From Candidatus Obscuribacterales bacterium (lineage in GTDB: Bacteria > Cyanobacteriota > Vampirovibrionia > Obscuribacterales > Obscuribacteraceae), in the NCBI GenBank assembly GCA_019637435.1, contig JAHBVO010000001.1, forward strand, positions 1,426,001-1,490,000: DNA of 64,000 nt. Reading direction: 5' to 3'. Every line of letters begins with the position of its first letter. Position 1 is the first letter of the stretch. Of this stretch, positions 52,367 through 61,699 are shown piece after piece. The position numbers and the translations under genes were made by a program. Below the pieces are notes generated by a model, which was given only the letters and a program-made list of their open reading frames with translations, searched no databases and was not told where the DNA came from.

Positions 52367-53998
52367 ATGCTGAAAACCCTTCCAAGCAACGTTGTTGGCG
52401 ATGTTATGGGTGGAATGATGACCGCCGTGGTGGCACTTCCAGTTGCCATGGCTTTCGGCGTTGCATCCGGTCTTGGTGCCGCTGCGGGCCTATATGGCGC
52501 CATGTGTTGCGGACTTCTGGCATCGGTCTTCGGCGGGACTAAGGGGCAGCAGTCCGGACCCACCGGACCTGTAGCCGTAATTATCGCGACGTTGCTAATA
52601 GATTGTGGTGGCAATCTTCCTGTCGTTTTTGCCGCCATTATTCTTGGTGGCATTTTGCAAATCGCAGCGGGAAAATTGAAGTGGGGAGAACTCGTGCGAT
52701 ATCTCCCGTATCCAGTGATTTCTGGATTTATGACCGGCATCGCAGCAATAATTATTTTGCTGCAGATTAATCCTCTGTTTGGAATCAAAGGTAGCAAGCA
52801 GGTGATGGAGTCCATACAGAGCTTTCCAAACATCATCCTTCATATGAAAGTAGAAGCTCTGTTAATCGGATTGCTGACATTCGCAATTATTTTCGTGACC
52901 AAACTCATATCTAAGAAACTGCCGGCATCGCTTATTGCGCTGGTTATCGCGAGTGTTGCCAGTGTGGTGCTGAATCTAGACATCCCCAGAATCGGAGAGA
53001 TACCTGGTCAGCTGCCGGTGCCTTCGCTTCCAGTAGTGGACTTGAAAGCTATAACCATAATCGTAAGTGGTGGCGTCACTATTGCTCTTTTGGGCTCAAT
53101 AGATTCTTTATTGACGTCGCTAATTGCTGACAAAATTTTGCATACCAACCACGATAGCAATAAGGAACTCGTCGGACAGGGCATTGGTAACATCTTTGCC
53201 GGCTTAATGGGAGGAATGGCGGGAGCTGGATCGACTACACGAACTCTTGCCAATATTGACGCGGGCGGTCGCACGCCCCTTTCCGGCGTTGTCTATGCGG
53301 CAATTATTCTTACTGTGATCACTGCTCTTGGTGGCGTCGCCGCTCAAATACCGTTGAGCTCACTGGCTGCAATCTTGATTGTTCTTGGTTTTGGAATCGT
53401 TGATTGGCGTTCTTTGAGTCATGTGAAAAAGGCGCCCAGATCCGATGTTTTAGTCATGTCAGTTGTTTTATTCATGACCGTTTTCATTGATTTGATCTCT
53501 GCTGTTTTGCTCGGAATGGCGCTCGCATCAGTTCTCTTTGTCAAAAAGATTACCGATGTTCATCTTTCGGACTTCGGTTCACTGGAAAGCAAGTCCGAAC
53601 TCAACCATTTGTTCGACAAGCTTCCGCTCAACAGCTTGAGAGAAACATTCATGTACTCGTTTGACGGCCCAATCTTCTTTGGCGAGACTAAAAACCTGGC
53701 AAAGGCGCTTAAGGCTGCCGAGAATGCACAAACGTTGATTCTCAACTTCGAGCATGCCCATCACTTTATTGACCAGAGTTGCTGCTATTACCTTGAGGAT
53801 CTTATTGGAGGCTTCCGTAAAAGCGGTCGTCTAGTGCTTGTGCTTGGGCTAGACGGTGATATCAAGGCTGGCCTCGAACGCATGGATTGTCAGCTTGTGC
53901 TCGACAGCGAATTTGTGGTGTCCGGCTGGAGCGAAGCTGTCGAAAAAATTAAATCTAAGTCCGAGAATTTAAGCCTGGCTGGATCTCAAACCGCTTAA
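52367..53998 (+). CDS. SulP/SLC26-family anion transporter with STAS domain
   Basis: 543 residues. The transmembrane part (about 1-400, ten or more hydrophobic helices) contains VVALPVAMAFGVASGLGAAAGLYG and the sulphate-transporter motif SGPTGPVAVIIATL. A STAS domain follows (about 425-525; FDGPIFFGETKNLAKALKAA, then LILNFEHAHHFIDQSCCYYL). SulP proteins import sulphate, bicarbonate or other anions, often with Na+ or H+; the substrate cannot be told from sequence. The ATG has AAGGAAAG seven bases upstream. It is monocistronic here. Confidence 0.9.
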   Translation: MLKTLPSNVVGDVMGGMMTAVVALPVAMAFGVASGLGAAAGLYGAMCCGLLASVFGGTKGQQSGPTGPVAVIIATLLIDCGGNLPVVFAAIILGGILQIAAGKLKWGELVRYLPYPVISGFMTGIAAIIILLQINPLFGIKGSKQVMESIQSFPNIILHMKVEALLIGLLTFAIIFVTKLISKKLPASLIALVIASVASVVLNLDIPRIGEIPGQLPVPSLPVVDLKAITIIVSGGVTIALLGSIDSLLTSLIADKILHTNHDSNKELVGQGIGNIFAGLMGGMAGAGSTTRTLANIDAGGRTPLSGVVYAAIILTVITALGGVAAQIPLSSLAAILIVLGFGIVDWRSLSHVKKAPRSDVLVMSVVLFMTVFIDLISAVLLGMALASVLFVKKITDVHLSDFGSLESKSELNHLFDKLPLNSLRETFMYSFDGPIFFGETKNLAKALKAAENAQTLILNFEHAHHFIDQSCCYYLEDLIGGFRKSGRLVLVLGLDGDIKAGLERMDCQLVLDSEFVVSGWSEAVEKIKSKSENLSLAGSQTA

Positions 53999-54114
53999 TA
54001 TCCGATGAATCTTGCCTCCAAGAGTAATAAAATCTAGACTGAGCGACTGATTTCTTGCAAGGAACAGTCGGCAATGTTGTCAATCCCTGCGTGATGCGGG
54101 CTTGGAGTGCTTTC

Positions 54115-55452
54115 ATGAATTTCAATCAGATCAATCAAAACATCCCCGAGGAGGTCAAGCAGATCATCCGCTATTCGAGCGAGGAAGAGGTCGTTGAGAT
54201 CATGCTTCAGTCGCTAAAAATGGCGCTTGATAATCCGGACGAGATGGCTAAAGCTATGCCTGGCATGCCGAAGCAAATGATGGACAGCATGAAGCTTTTT
54301 CCTAAAACCGACGCAACGCTGCGTCCGATGGCTAAGGCCATGGCTAAGCTCTTGATTCAGCAGGTGAAGCACGGCAAGAATCCTACCGAAGAAGAAGTCA
54401 ACAAAGCAGTCACTGAGGCCCTTTTCGGCGGCGGTGGCATCCCTGGAATGGGCGGTATGGGCGGACTTCCAGGTATGGCTGGATTGGGTGGTTTGCCCGG
54501 TATGGGCGCTCTTCCCGGTATGCCCGGTACAGGTGGCATACCGAATACTCCTTCCGCACAGCGAGCCATTCCGCAAGGTCCTCCGTTAGATCTGGAAGTC
54601 GCGTCTAAGGTAGACACATTTATTTCAAACGGCAAGAATCGGCTTGCAGAGCAGGAGTTCGAAGAGTCGGAGAAAGAGTTTGCGAAAGCGATTGAACTCC
54701 TCGATGAGCATCAGCCGGAAGGTGACCTGATTTTTACTGCGCTTCAGCATCAGTCAATTGCCCAACTAGAGCAAGCTGAATACCTCAAAGCTGAGCCTGT
54801 TTTGAAGCGCTGGTTGAGACTCGGTGAGAAGATCTACTCTCCTGAACACCCGCTGCTTGCTGGGGCCTATCTCGGTCTCGCTCGCGTGCGCGAAAGCCAG
54901 CAGAAGATGGATGATGCTGAATTGTTATACAAACGAGCGTTGGCAATTGCTGAGCGCAATGGAGATCAAGACCCTGAGGCGTTCACCGCAACTATTGATT
55001 CTGTCGCATACTTCTACGAATCACGAAAACGCCACAAGAAAGCAGACCCGCTCTTTGAGAGATCTTATGAAGTCAGGAAAAGTGCATACGGTGAAAAATC
55101 CCTTGAAGTCGCGGATTTTGAGATCGAGTATGCTCTAGTTCTGAACGAGCGTTCGCAGCATGAGGATGCAGTGAAATGGTGCCAGCGCGCGATCGAAACC
55201 AAAGAAGCGGAACTTGGAGATCAAGACCCGGAGACCATCGAGGCGGTTGTTCAACTGGCTGAAATTTATTTCGATGCTAAAGACTTCGACGCTGCCGACA
55301 AAATCTTGGTCGCAGTTATCGACAAGATGACGCCGTGTGCCGAGGGACGATTCGAAGCAATCGAACTGCGCGCGCAGGTTCTTCGCGAAGCTGGTCGCGA
55401 TGCCGAGGCTGCTGAACTCGAAAAGGAACTCAGCGCGGCGGAAGAGTCCTAA
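54115..55452 (+). CDS. TPR protein with N-terminal helical domain and GMP-rich linker
   Basis: About 445 residues, cytoplasmic. N-terminal 100 residues are helical (PEEVKQIIRYSSEEEVVEIM). A linker of about 40 residues is built of GGLPGM/GGIPGM-like units. The C-terminal 270 residues hold six to seven kinesin-light-chain-like TPRs of about 42 residues (HQSIAQLEQAEYLKAEPVLK, AYLGLARVRESQQKMDDAEL). Kinesin-light-chain TPRs mediate protein binding; the partner is unknown. The ATG has GGAG seven bases upstream; an open frame to 54055 exists but lacks support. Confidence 0.8.
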   Translation: MNFNQINQNIPEEVKQIIRYSSEEEVVEIMLQSLKMALDNPDEMAKAMPGMPKQMMDSMKLFPKTDATLRPMAKAMAKLLIQQVKHGKNPTEEEVNKAVTEALFGGGGIPGMGGMGGLPGMAGLGGLPGMGALPGMPGTGGIPNTPSAQRAIPQGPPLDLEVASKVDTFISNGKNRLAEQEFEESEKEFAKAIELLDEHQPEGDLIFTALQHQSIAQLEQAEYLKAEPVLKRWLRLGEKIYSPEHPLLAGAYLGLARVRESQQKMDDAELLYKRALAIAERNGDQDPEAFTATIDSVAYFYESRKRHKKADPLFERSYEVRKSAYGEKSLEVADFEIEYALVLNERSQHEDAVKWCQRAIETKEAELGDQDPETIEAVVQLAEIYFDAKDFDAADKILVAVIDKMTPCAEGRFEAIELRAQVLREAGRDAEAAELEKELSAAEES

Positions 55453-55474
55453 TCTAGCTTTCGAAAAATGCGGC

Positions 55475-55687
55475 TTAAAGCGTAGACTTCCCGGAGTCGG
55501 CAATTGACAGTGAATCGAACTGATTCACGAACTGGCTTGCGACTGTTGACACAGTGGAGAGCATTCCGCCTTGAAACGCTGCGAACAGTGCGAACAACGC
55601 GATGGCAGCAACAAGGTAGAGGTTGCCGTGGTCGGTGCTTCCGCTTCCGTCTTCTTCACTGATAAACTGGGCGACGTGTGCCAACAT
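55475..55687 (-). CDS. Small single-helix membrane protein
   Basis: About 70 residues: an acidic N-terminus (ISEEDGSGSTDHG), a hydrophobic helix (NLYLVAAIALFALFAAFQGG) and a polar Ser/Thr-rich tail. It loosely resembles Flp-type pilins, but no processing motif is visible and no pilus genes are near, so I leave it unassigned. The ATG at 55687 has GGAG nine bases upstream; an ATG at 55708 adds seven residues. It lies between two larger genes, convergent with the TPR gene. Confidence 0.5.
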   Translation of the reverse strand: MLAHVAQFISEEDGSGSTDHGNLYLVAAIALFALFAAFQGGMLSTVSTVASQFVNQFDSLSIADSGKSTL

Positions 55688-55783
55688 CGACTCTGCTCCA
55701 GAGGTCATGGTTTTCGAGCTTACGCGATGAGTATATTAAACTCGCTAGCCGCTGACAACACGGAAATTACGCACATTTTATGC

Positions 55784-58700
55784 TCAGCTGCCGCTGAATT
55801 GGACTTGAACCGGCGCCGATTGTGGGCTGGTATTGGCTTTGCTAAGTGTACTGTGAAGTATCGCTGCTGCAATGATCCCAACTCCCAGCGTGACTCCACC
55901 GCCGTTGAGGAAACGAGCGCCGCGTCCCGCCGTCGTGGCTTCGGATTTGACGGGAACTCCGAGGTCTGCGCGAAGGCGGTTGAAGAGTTCAATCTTTGTC
56001 TCTTCCTGCGCCACTGCGTCAAGTGATTTGAACTGGTCTCTGACTTGTTGCCACTTGGCTCTCTCCTCGGAAGTTTTAGTCGAGTCGTTCGCAGCTGTTT
56101 CGAATATTTTTGCAATGTCCTCAATTCCGAGCTCACGTTCCATCGTGTTTAACATTCTAGGTACGTCTCGCTTCGCGACCCTAGCTACCAGACCGCCAGG
56201 TAGTTGAATTTCGACTCGTTTTGCTTGCTCCATAGCGGCTTCGGGTCGTTGAAGCTGCGGGCTTGAATCACCTTGAGCGTTTTGAAAAGGCGATGTTTCG
56301 ATTGGAATCTCGTCCACCGCGGGCGGTGGCACCACCCGTGTTTCTGCTCTGGGTCTATTAATGTTTTCATTTGCATAACTGCGCTGTTCAGCCAGTCGTT
56401 GCTTCAGATCTTCGACTCGTCTTCCTGATGCTCTGATCTCACTTTCTGCGAGGCGAAGACGCTCTTCAAGCTTGGCTTCTCTTGTTTCGGCCTCTGTCTT
56501 TTTGCTGCCTGCGCTATCCCGCTCTGTCTCCGTTTGTTGTAACCGTTCCCTGAGAGCGCTCTCGCGTTGTTGCGACTCTGCGCGTTCCCGTGCTGCTTTG
56601 ATCGCGTCTGCTTCTCTTGCCGCCTGCATCTCTCTGAGTTGTTGCTCCAGTTCAGCCTGCCGTTTCTGAGCCGCTTCCAGTTGTGAATTTGACTCAGTTT
56701 TTTCTCGCTGGGCGTCGGCGAGAGTGGTTTCCAGCTCAGAAACTCGTCCTTTGGCTGATGCTCCTTCGGTTTCAGATTTTTGGAGAGCCGTTTCCAGTTC
56801 CAAGACTTTTGAATTTGACGCCTCAAGTTGTTTGGTTAGTCTTTCGGTAGTCTCTGTTTTCGCGGTTTGCGCTTGCTCCAATTGCGTCGACAGGTCAGTA
56901 ACGCGAGTTTCCATCGCGGTAATTTCTGTTGCGCGTTTTTCTGCCGCAAGTCGCTGAGCTTCTTTGTATTGGTCGAAGGTGGTGCGGAGATCGCGAACTT
57001 CCTGGTCGAGCTTCGCCTTGTCAGCGGTGTTCTGCTCTGTGGCTTTGTCCAGTTCGGCCTGTTTTTCAGCTAGTTTTGTATTGAACTCTTCGACCTTCTG
57101 TTCGTGCGCGACTTTCTCCGCCGACAGTTTTTCGTCTGCTCCAAGTTTATCTCTTTGAGCTGTTTCAAGCGCGCTGGTCAGGTCTGCTATTGTTTTGGTC
57201 TGCTCCGCCGTCGAAGCTTTAGCTGCTTCTGTTATCGAAAGATTTTCCTGCTTCGCCAGTTCGAGAGCTTTCGTCAGCTCGGTGTTTCTAGTATCGGCAG
57301 CGGTGCGCGCTCGTTCTGCATCAGCTAATTTCTTTTGATTGCCATCAAGCTTCGTTTCTGTGTCAGCTAGTTTCGTTTCTGTGTCAGCTAGTTTCGTTTC
57401 TGTGTCAGCTAATTTCGTTTCAGTTTCAGTTAATTTCGTTTCCGTATCAGCTAGCTTCGTTCCTGCATCGGTCAGTTTGGTTTCTGTATCGGTAAGTTTC
57501 GTTGCTGTTTCGCCGAGGTCTGTTTTGAGCTTTGCTTCGCGTTGTTCTGCAGCGGTTCGCTCTCTCTGGGCGTCGGCGAGAGTAGTTTCCAACTCAGAAA
57601 CTTTTTCTTTGGCTGATGCTCCTTCGGTTTCAGATTTTTGGAGAGCCGTCTCCAGTTCCAAGACTTTTGAATTTGATGCATCAAGTTGAGTTGTAAGTTT
57701 CTCAGTCGTCTCCGCTTTGGCTGTTTGCGCTTGCTCCAACTGGGTCGACAAGTCAGTAACGCGAGTTTCCATCGCGGTAATTTCTGTTGCGCGTTTTTCT
57801 GCCGCAAGTCGCTGTGCTTCTTTGTATTGGTCGAAGGTGGTGCGGAGATCGCGAACTTCCTGGTCGAGCTTCGCCTTGTCCGCGGTGTTCTGCTCGGTGG
57901 CTTTGTCCAGTTCCGCCTGTTTTTCAGCTAGTTTTGTATTGAACTCTTCGACCTTCTGTTCGTGCGCGACTTTCTCCGCCGACAGTTTTTCGTCTGCTCC
58001 AAGTTTATCTCTTTGAGCTGTTTCAAGCGCGCTGGTCAGGTCTGCTATTGTTTTGGTCTGCTCCGCCGACGAAGCTTTAGCTGTTTCTGTTATCGAAAGA
58101 TTTTCCTGCTTTGCTAGTTCGAGAGCTTTCGTCAGCTCGGTGTTTCTAGTATCGGCAGCGGTGCGCGCTCGTTCTGCATCAGCTAATTTCTTTTGATTGC
58201 CATCAAGCTTCGTTTCGGTGTCAGCTAGCTTCGTTTCGGTGTCAGCTAATTTCGTTTCTGTATCAGAAACTCTTTCTCGGGCTGATGCTGCTTCGGTTTC
58301 AGATTTATTGAGAGCTGTCTCCAGTTCCGTAACCTTTGAATTTGATGCATCAAGTTGTTTTGTGAGTTTTTCGGTCGCTTCTGATTTTGCCGTTTGCTCT
58401 TGCTCCAACTGCGTCGATAGGTCCGCAACGCGAGCTTCCATTGCGGTTATTTCAGTTGCGCGTTTCTCAGCGGAAAGTCTCTGAGTTTCTTTGTATTGGT
58501 CGAAGGTGGTGCGGAGGTCGCGAAGCTCCTGGTCGAGCTTCGCCTTGTCAGCGGTGTTCTGCTCGGTGGCTTTGTCCAGTTCGACCTGTTTCTCAGCTAG
58601 CTTAGTATTGAACTCCTCGACCTTTTGCTCGTGTGCGACCTTCTCCGCCGTCAGTTTTTCGTCTGCGCCAAGTTTTTCCCTTTGAGCTGTCTCAAGCGCT

Positions 58701-60181
58701 CTGGTCAATTCATCGATCTTTTGGGACTGATCCGGTTTCGCACCAATCGGCGATTTCTCTCCAGGTTTATTAGTTTCCTCTTTGGAGTTTTCTGCCGGGT
58801 TCATTCGCTCAAAGGCCCATTTTGCTCCGCGCTGAATGAGTTTGTATCCTGCTCCGGCGAGCACTACGCCGATTAAGGCATTTTGGGCGAGAGATTTCAG
58901 GTCGCTATCAGTGAAACCTTTGGTTGCGTCTTCTGTTTCTGAATTAGATTCGGGAGTAGCAACGGCGTGCTCGGTGGCGGGTTTTTTCTCCGGTTCGCTT
59001 GATTTAATTACATTTGTTTCGACGCCGAGCACCTTATCCGGTGCCTTCGCCTCCAGGCTGTTTCCGTTTCGTTTCTGGAAGTGTTCACGATATGCTTGTT
59101 GTTTAAGCCGATTGAAGTTCTCCGTGAACTCCAGTTCTGGACGCAGCTTTACAGCCTCCTTGAGAAGTGTTTGACCTTTTGCTAGAAGTTGAGCATCTCC
59201 GCTTTTTATGTAAGCAAAAGCAATTTCTGACCGAACTTGCGCAGGTTCCATATAACGTTGATAAGCGTTCCATTCTTTGTCTGCTGCTAGTGAACGTTTC
59301 TCGTACAATTTTGTTGTGTTGTGACCGGCAGCGTTTTCTAGAACAATGGTGCGGTCCAGTACAAGCCGATCTCGGAACGTTTCCATTCGTAGATCTAGTA
59401 ATGCATCCGAATTAGTTTTATCGCTTTCTTGAATTGCTTTGTCAAAAAGTTCAACTGCATTTTTTATGCCTAGCTTCTTTGCCGTTTCAAATCCTATAGA
59501 AAGTTGAGCTGCTGAACCATTGTTGCTTTCACCAGCGGAAACGTTTGTTCTCTTCGGCGGAAGTTCGGGCTCCGCGGTGTAAGGGGCCGATATCGTACGA
59601 GCCATTTTTTCGTAGCCCGCGAGCAATCCTGTTTGAAACTCGCGGCTGAATTGCAATTCTGGTCGGCGTGATACTGCTTCTAGAAGCAGCTTTTCACCCG
59701 CTGCTATCTCTTTTGTTTGGCCCGAGCCAATTAAATCGAGACCCAAACTCGTCCGACTGGTCGCCGGCGACAAATAATCCTGATACTTGTCCCAGTTGAG
59801 ATGGTCCTGTAGTTGCTGTGCGTTGCGGATGAGGTTGGACAGTGGGTCTTGGCGATCTGCTACCCGTGCCGAATTCAAATCTAAATCGATTTTGTCTTCT
59901 ACACCGCGCTGAAAACCTGCAAGCAGCATTGGGTGATTTAGCTCGTCGGACTTTTTGATTTGCTCGATCTTCCGATTTTCTGGCTCTTTCGCTGACGAGA
60001 GCTGGTCCATCGGGTTTTGCCAAATCTCTGACGAAATGTCCTGCCATAGTGACCCGCTATTTGCAGTCGGACGAAAGTCTTCCGTCGCTTCCGAAAATGT
60101 AATGCTCTCGGCTTTGGTAGGCGAGTAAGCATCGTTATTTCCCACTGAATTAGGGACGTTGGTGTTTTCGATTTTTGACAT
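55784..60181 (-). CDS. Giant coiled-coil membrane-associated protein
   Basis: About 1465 residues. The N-terminal 390 residues are helical and polar; a hydrophobic, Gly/Ala-rich segment (LIGVVLAGAGYKLIQ) near 440 may cross the membrane. Residues about 490-1280 are a continuous coiled coil rich in Glu, Lys, Ala, Thr and Gln, with heptad runs such as TKLADTETKLADTETKLA. The coil contains a duplication with an 858-base period (two near-identical copies plus a third, shorter, diverged one). A 100-residue globular part and a final hydrophobic segment (GVTLGVGIIAAAILHSTLSK) close the protein. It could be a structural filament or scaffold. The ATG at 60181 has no good ribosome site; the frame is open to 60226. 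Confidence 0.8.
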   Translation of the reverse strand: MSKIENTNVPNSVGNNDAYSPTKAESITFSEATEDFRPTANSGSLWQDISSEIWQNPMDQLSSAKEPENRKIEQIKKSDELNHPMLLAGFQRGVEDKIDLDLNSARVADRQDPLSNLIRNAQQLQDHLNWDKYQDYLSPATSRTSLGLDLIGSGQTKEIAAGEKLLLEAVSRRPELQFSREFQTGLLAGYEKMARTISAPYTAEPELPPKRTNVSAGESNNGSAAQLSIGFETAKKLGIKNAVELFDKAIQESDKTNSDALLDLRMETFRDRLVLDRTIVLENAAGHNTTKLYEKRSLAADKEWNAYQRYMEPAQVRSEIAFAYIKSGDAQLLAKGQTLLKEAVKLRPELEFTENFNRLKQQAYREHFQKRNGNSLEAKAPDKVLGVETNVIKSSEPEKKPATEHAVATPESNSETEDATKGFTDSDLKSLAQNALIGVVLAGAGYKLIQRGAKWAFERMNPAENSKEETNKPGEKSPIGAKPDQSQKIDELTRALETAQREKLGADEKLTAEKVAHEQKVEEFNTKLAEKQVELDKATEQNTADKAKLDQELRDLRTTFDQYKETQRLSAEKRATEITAMEARVADLSTQLEQEQTAKSEATEKLTKQLDASNSKVTELETALNKSETEAASARERVSDTETKLADTETKLADTETKLDGNQKKLADAERARTAADTRNTELTKALELAKQENLSITETAKASSAEQTKTIADLTSALETAQRDKLGADEKLSAEKVAHEQKVEEFNTKLAEKQAELDKATEQNTADKAKLDQEVRDLRTTFDQYKEAQRLAAEKRATEITAMETRVTDLSTQLEQAQTAKAETTEKLTTQLDASNSKVLELETALQKSETEGASAKEKVSELETTLADAQRERTAAEQREAKLKTDLGETATKLTDTETKLTDAGTKLADTETKLTETETKLADTETKLADTETKLADTETKLDGNQKKLADAERARTAADTRNTELTKALELAKQENLSITEAAKASTAEQTKTIADLTSALETAQRDKLGADEKLSAEKVAHEQKVEEFNTKLAEKQAELDKATEQNTADKAKLDQEVRDLRTTFDQYKEAQRLAAEKRATEITAMETRVTDLSTQLEQAQTAKTETTERLTKQLEASNSKVLELETALQKSETEGASAKGRVSELETTLADAQREKTESNSQLEAAQKRQAELEQQLREMQAAREADAIKAARERAESQQRESALRERLQQTETERDSAGSKKTEAETREAKLEERLRLAESEIRASGRRVEDLKQRLAEQRSYANENINRPRAETRVVPPPAVDEIPIETSPFQNAQGDSSPQLQRPEAAMEQAKRVEIQLPGGLVARVAKRDVPRMLNTMERELGIEDIAKIFETAANDSTKTSEERAKWQQVRDQFKSLDAVAQEETKIELFNRLRADLGVPVKSEATTAGRGARFLNGGGVTLGVGIIAAAILHSTLSKANTSPQSAPVQVQFSGS
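56704..57360 (-). repeat. Direct repeat copy A inside the coiled-coil gene
   Basis: Near-identical to 57562-58218 with a constant offset of 858 bases (286 codons, frame kept). Differences are scattered single bases, mostly silent or conservative. A third, shorter and more diverged copy lies at about 58270-58690. Confidence 0.8.
57340..57500 (-). repeat. 21-bp tandem heptad repeats
   Basis: Seven or more tandem 21-base units encoding a seven-residue heptad (TKLADTE and variants). A second shorter block lies at about 58200-58265. Unit number differs between the two blocks, suggesting copy-number variation. Confidence 0.75.
57562..58218 (-). repeat. Direct repeat copy B inside the coiled-coil gene
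   Basis: Second copy of the 858-base-period duplication; see copy A at 56704-57360. Confidence 0.8.
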
Positions 60182-60535
60182 ACGCACAATAAGCTCTATC
60201 TGACGAAGGGGGAGGAGCGTCAGCAAATCATCGTACGCATCTATTCAATCGCTTCTATTTTTGGACAGGAAAAACGCGAAACTGTCGATTCTGCTTGTGA
60301 TATTGAATTTCACCGTAGATCGATCTTGTCATGTTTATCCATCATTGTCGGCTGAAGTCGGGTCTGGGAGCGGTTTAATCTGAAGTCACAAAAAAGCCAC
60401 GCCGCTGTAGGAAAGTATTCTCGGAAGTTTCCCAGGAGACCGCACGCCTTGAAGAGGGTATCGGAACCGCCAAGCATATTTAATTTCACAGGCGATCAGT
60501 TGCCTGATTCGGAGAGCCCGGGAGAGGGCGCCGAT
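60182..60535. other. Intergenic region before the small membrane ORF
   Basis: About 350 bases between the divergent coiled-coil gene and the small ORF at 60536. I see no convincing promoter pair, RNA gene or repeat. A TTG at 60449 opens the frame of the small ORF but lacks a ribosome site. Confidence 0.5.
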
Positions 60536-60664
60536 ATGTATTACACCCTCTGGCATCGCCAGAAGTCGGAGCTGGTAGCTCTGCGATTCTTGGTTATGAT
60601 GCAATTGTTAGGTATTTTTGTCTTATCTATAACGATCGGATGCTTGTTGTTTCGCGGCTATTAA
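60536..60664 (+). CDS. Very small membrane protein (42 residues)
   Basis: MYYTLWHRQKSELVALRF followed by a single hydrophobic helix (VMMQLLGIFVLSITIGCLLF). The ATG has GGAGAGGG seven bases upstream, the best support available. I do not recognise it; small single-pass proteins of this kind often bind and regulate larger membrane proteins. It converges with the kinase gene, ending 12 bases from it. Confidence 0.4.
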   Translation: MYYTLWHRQKSELVALRFLVMMQLLGIFVLSITIGCLLFRGY

Positions 60665-60675
60665 CGATTCACTAG

Positions 60676-61530
60676 TCATTCACTGATTATTTCAAACAGC
60701 TTCAAGTCTCCACGAAGGTCTGTTACCGTCTGATACCGGTCTTCCGGCTTTTTCTCCAAGCATCGCATGATGATAAGTTGAAGTTCCTGCGGAATGTTAG
60801 TTGCGCTGGCAGCCCGTGCAAATGGAGTCGGAGCTGTCTTTACTTGCTTTGTCATCGTGTCTCGTGGTGTGGCTCCCGCAATCGGTGCCAGACCTGTCAA
60901 GGCGCGAAACATAACACAGCCCAGAGAATAGATGTCGGAGCGCGAGTCCACATGCGCGGCCATGCATTGCTCTGGGCTCATGTAGGCAGGCGTTCCAGTA
61001 ACGTAGCCCTCCAAAGTGACCTTCTCGGCTTTAGCTTTTTCCGGGTCAGCCGGCAGCGCGAGACCGAAGTCGACAAGTTTGACCATCTCCGGTTTTTTGT
61101 CCTGTGGAACCAGCATTATGTTGGCGGGTTTCAGATCGCGGTGAACTATGCCCTGGTTATGCAAATGTTCTAGTGCATCGCAGGCCTGGCGGAAGATGTT
61201 GATGCTACGCGTGACGCTGAGATTGCCTTCTGAACGAATGGTTTTTCGCAGGGTATCTCCGTCGACGAGTTCCATTACCAGATAGTGTTCACCACCTGTG
61301 GTGCTGCCCAGATCATACACTTGAACGACATTAGGATGACTGAGTTTACTGGCGGCGCGCATTTCTCGTTGAAAGCGTTGGACATCTCGCTCGTCTTGAC
61401 TGCTTAGAATTTTGATTGCAAACGGTTTTTCATCGTCCAGCTTGATTGCTTTATAGACAACCCCAAGGTGCCCTCGACCGAGTTCCTCGATTAGTTTATA
61501 TCTTTCCGAAATTAAACTGTTTAACAACAA
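60676..61530 (-). CDS. Soluble Ser/Thr protein kinase
   Basis: 284 residues, almost only a Hanks-type kinase domain: EELGRGHLGVVYKA glycine loop, FAIKIL lysine, VHRDLKPANIML catalytic loop, DFGLALP, GTPAYMSPEQ and DIYSLGCVMFRALTG. All catalytic residues are intact and the glycine loop is regular, in contrast to the kinase at 5382. No membrane or sensor domain is attached, so it acts in the cytoplasm, perhaps under another regulator. The start is TTG with GAGGA five bases upstream. The substrate is unknown. Confidence 0.92.
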   Translation of the reverse strand: MLLNSLISERYKLIEELGRGHLGVVYKAIKLDDEKPFAIKILSSQDERDVQRFQREMRAASKLSHPNVVQVYDLGSTTGGEHYLVMELVDGDTLRKTIRSEGNLSVTRSINIFRQACDALEHLHNQGIVHRDLKPANIMLVPQDKKPEMVKLVDFGLALPADPEKAKAEKVTLEGYVTGTPAYMSPEQCMAAHVDSRSDIYSLGCVMFRALTGLAPIAGATPRDTMTKQVKTAPTPFARAASATNIPQELQLIIMRCLEKKPEDRYQTVTDLRGDLKLFEIISE

Positions 61531-61699
61531 TAGTCCTCATCGCCTCTAATTTTGAATACCCGGCTGCTAATTTCAACAAACTTATTTTCCAGACTTCTGT
61601 CAATCTGGAACAATGATCTGGAAGCTCCTCTCTGGTCGCACTAAGTGAAGAGCCGCCAGGTGATGCAAGGGTCTTTCGAATCCAGTGAAGGAGAATTAA

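Noticed and set aside
56724..58685. Repeated Ser/Val/Phe-rich plus-strand frames opposite the coiled-coil gene
   Set aside because: They are antisense shadows of the Glu/Thr/Lys heptads and repeat with the same 858-base period.
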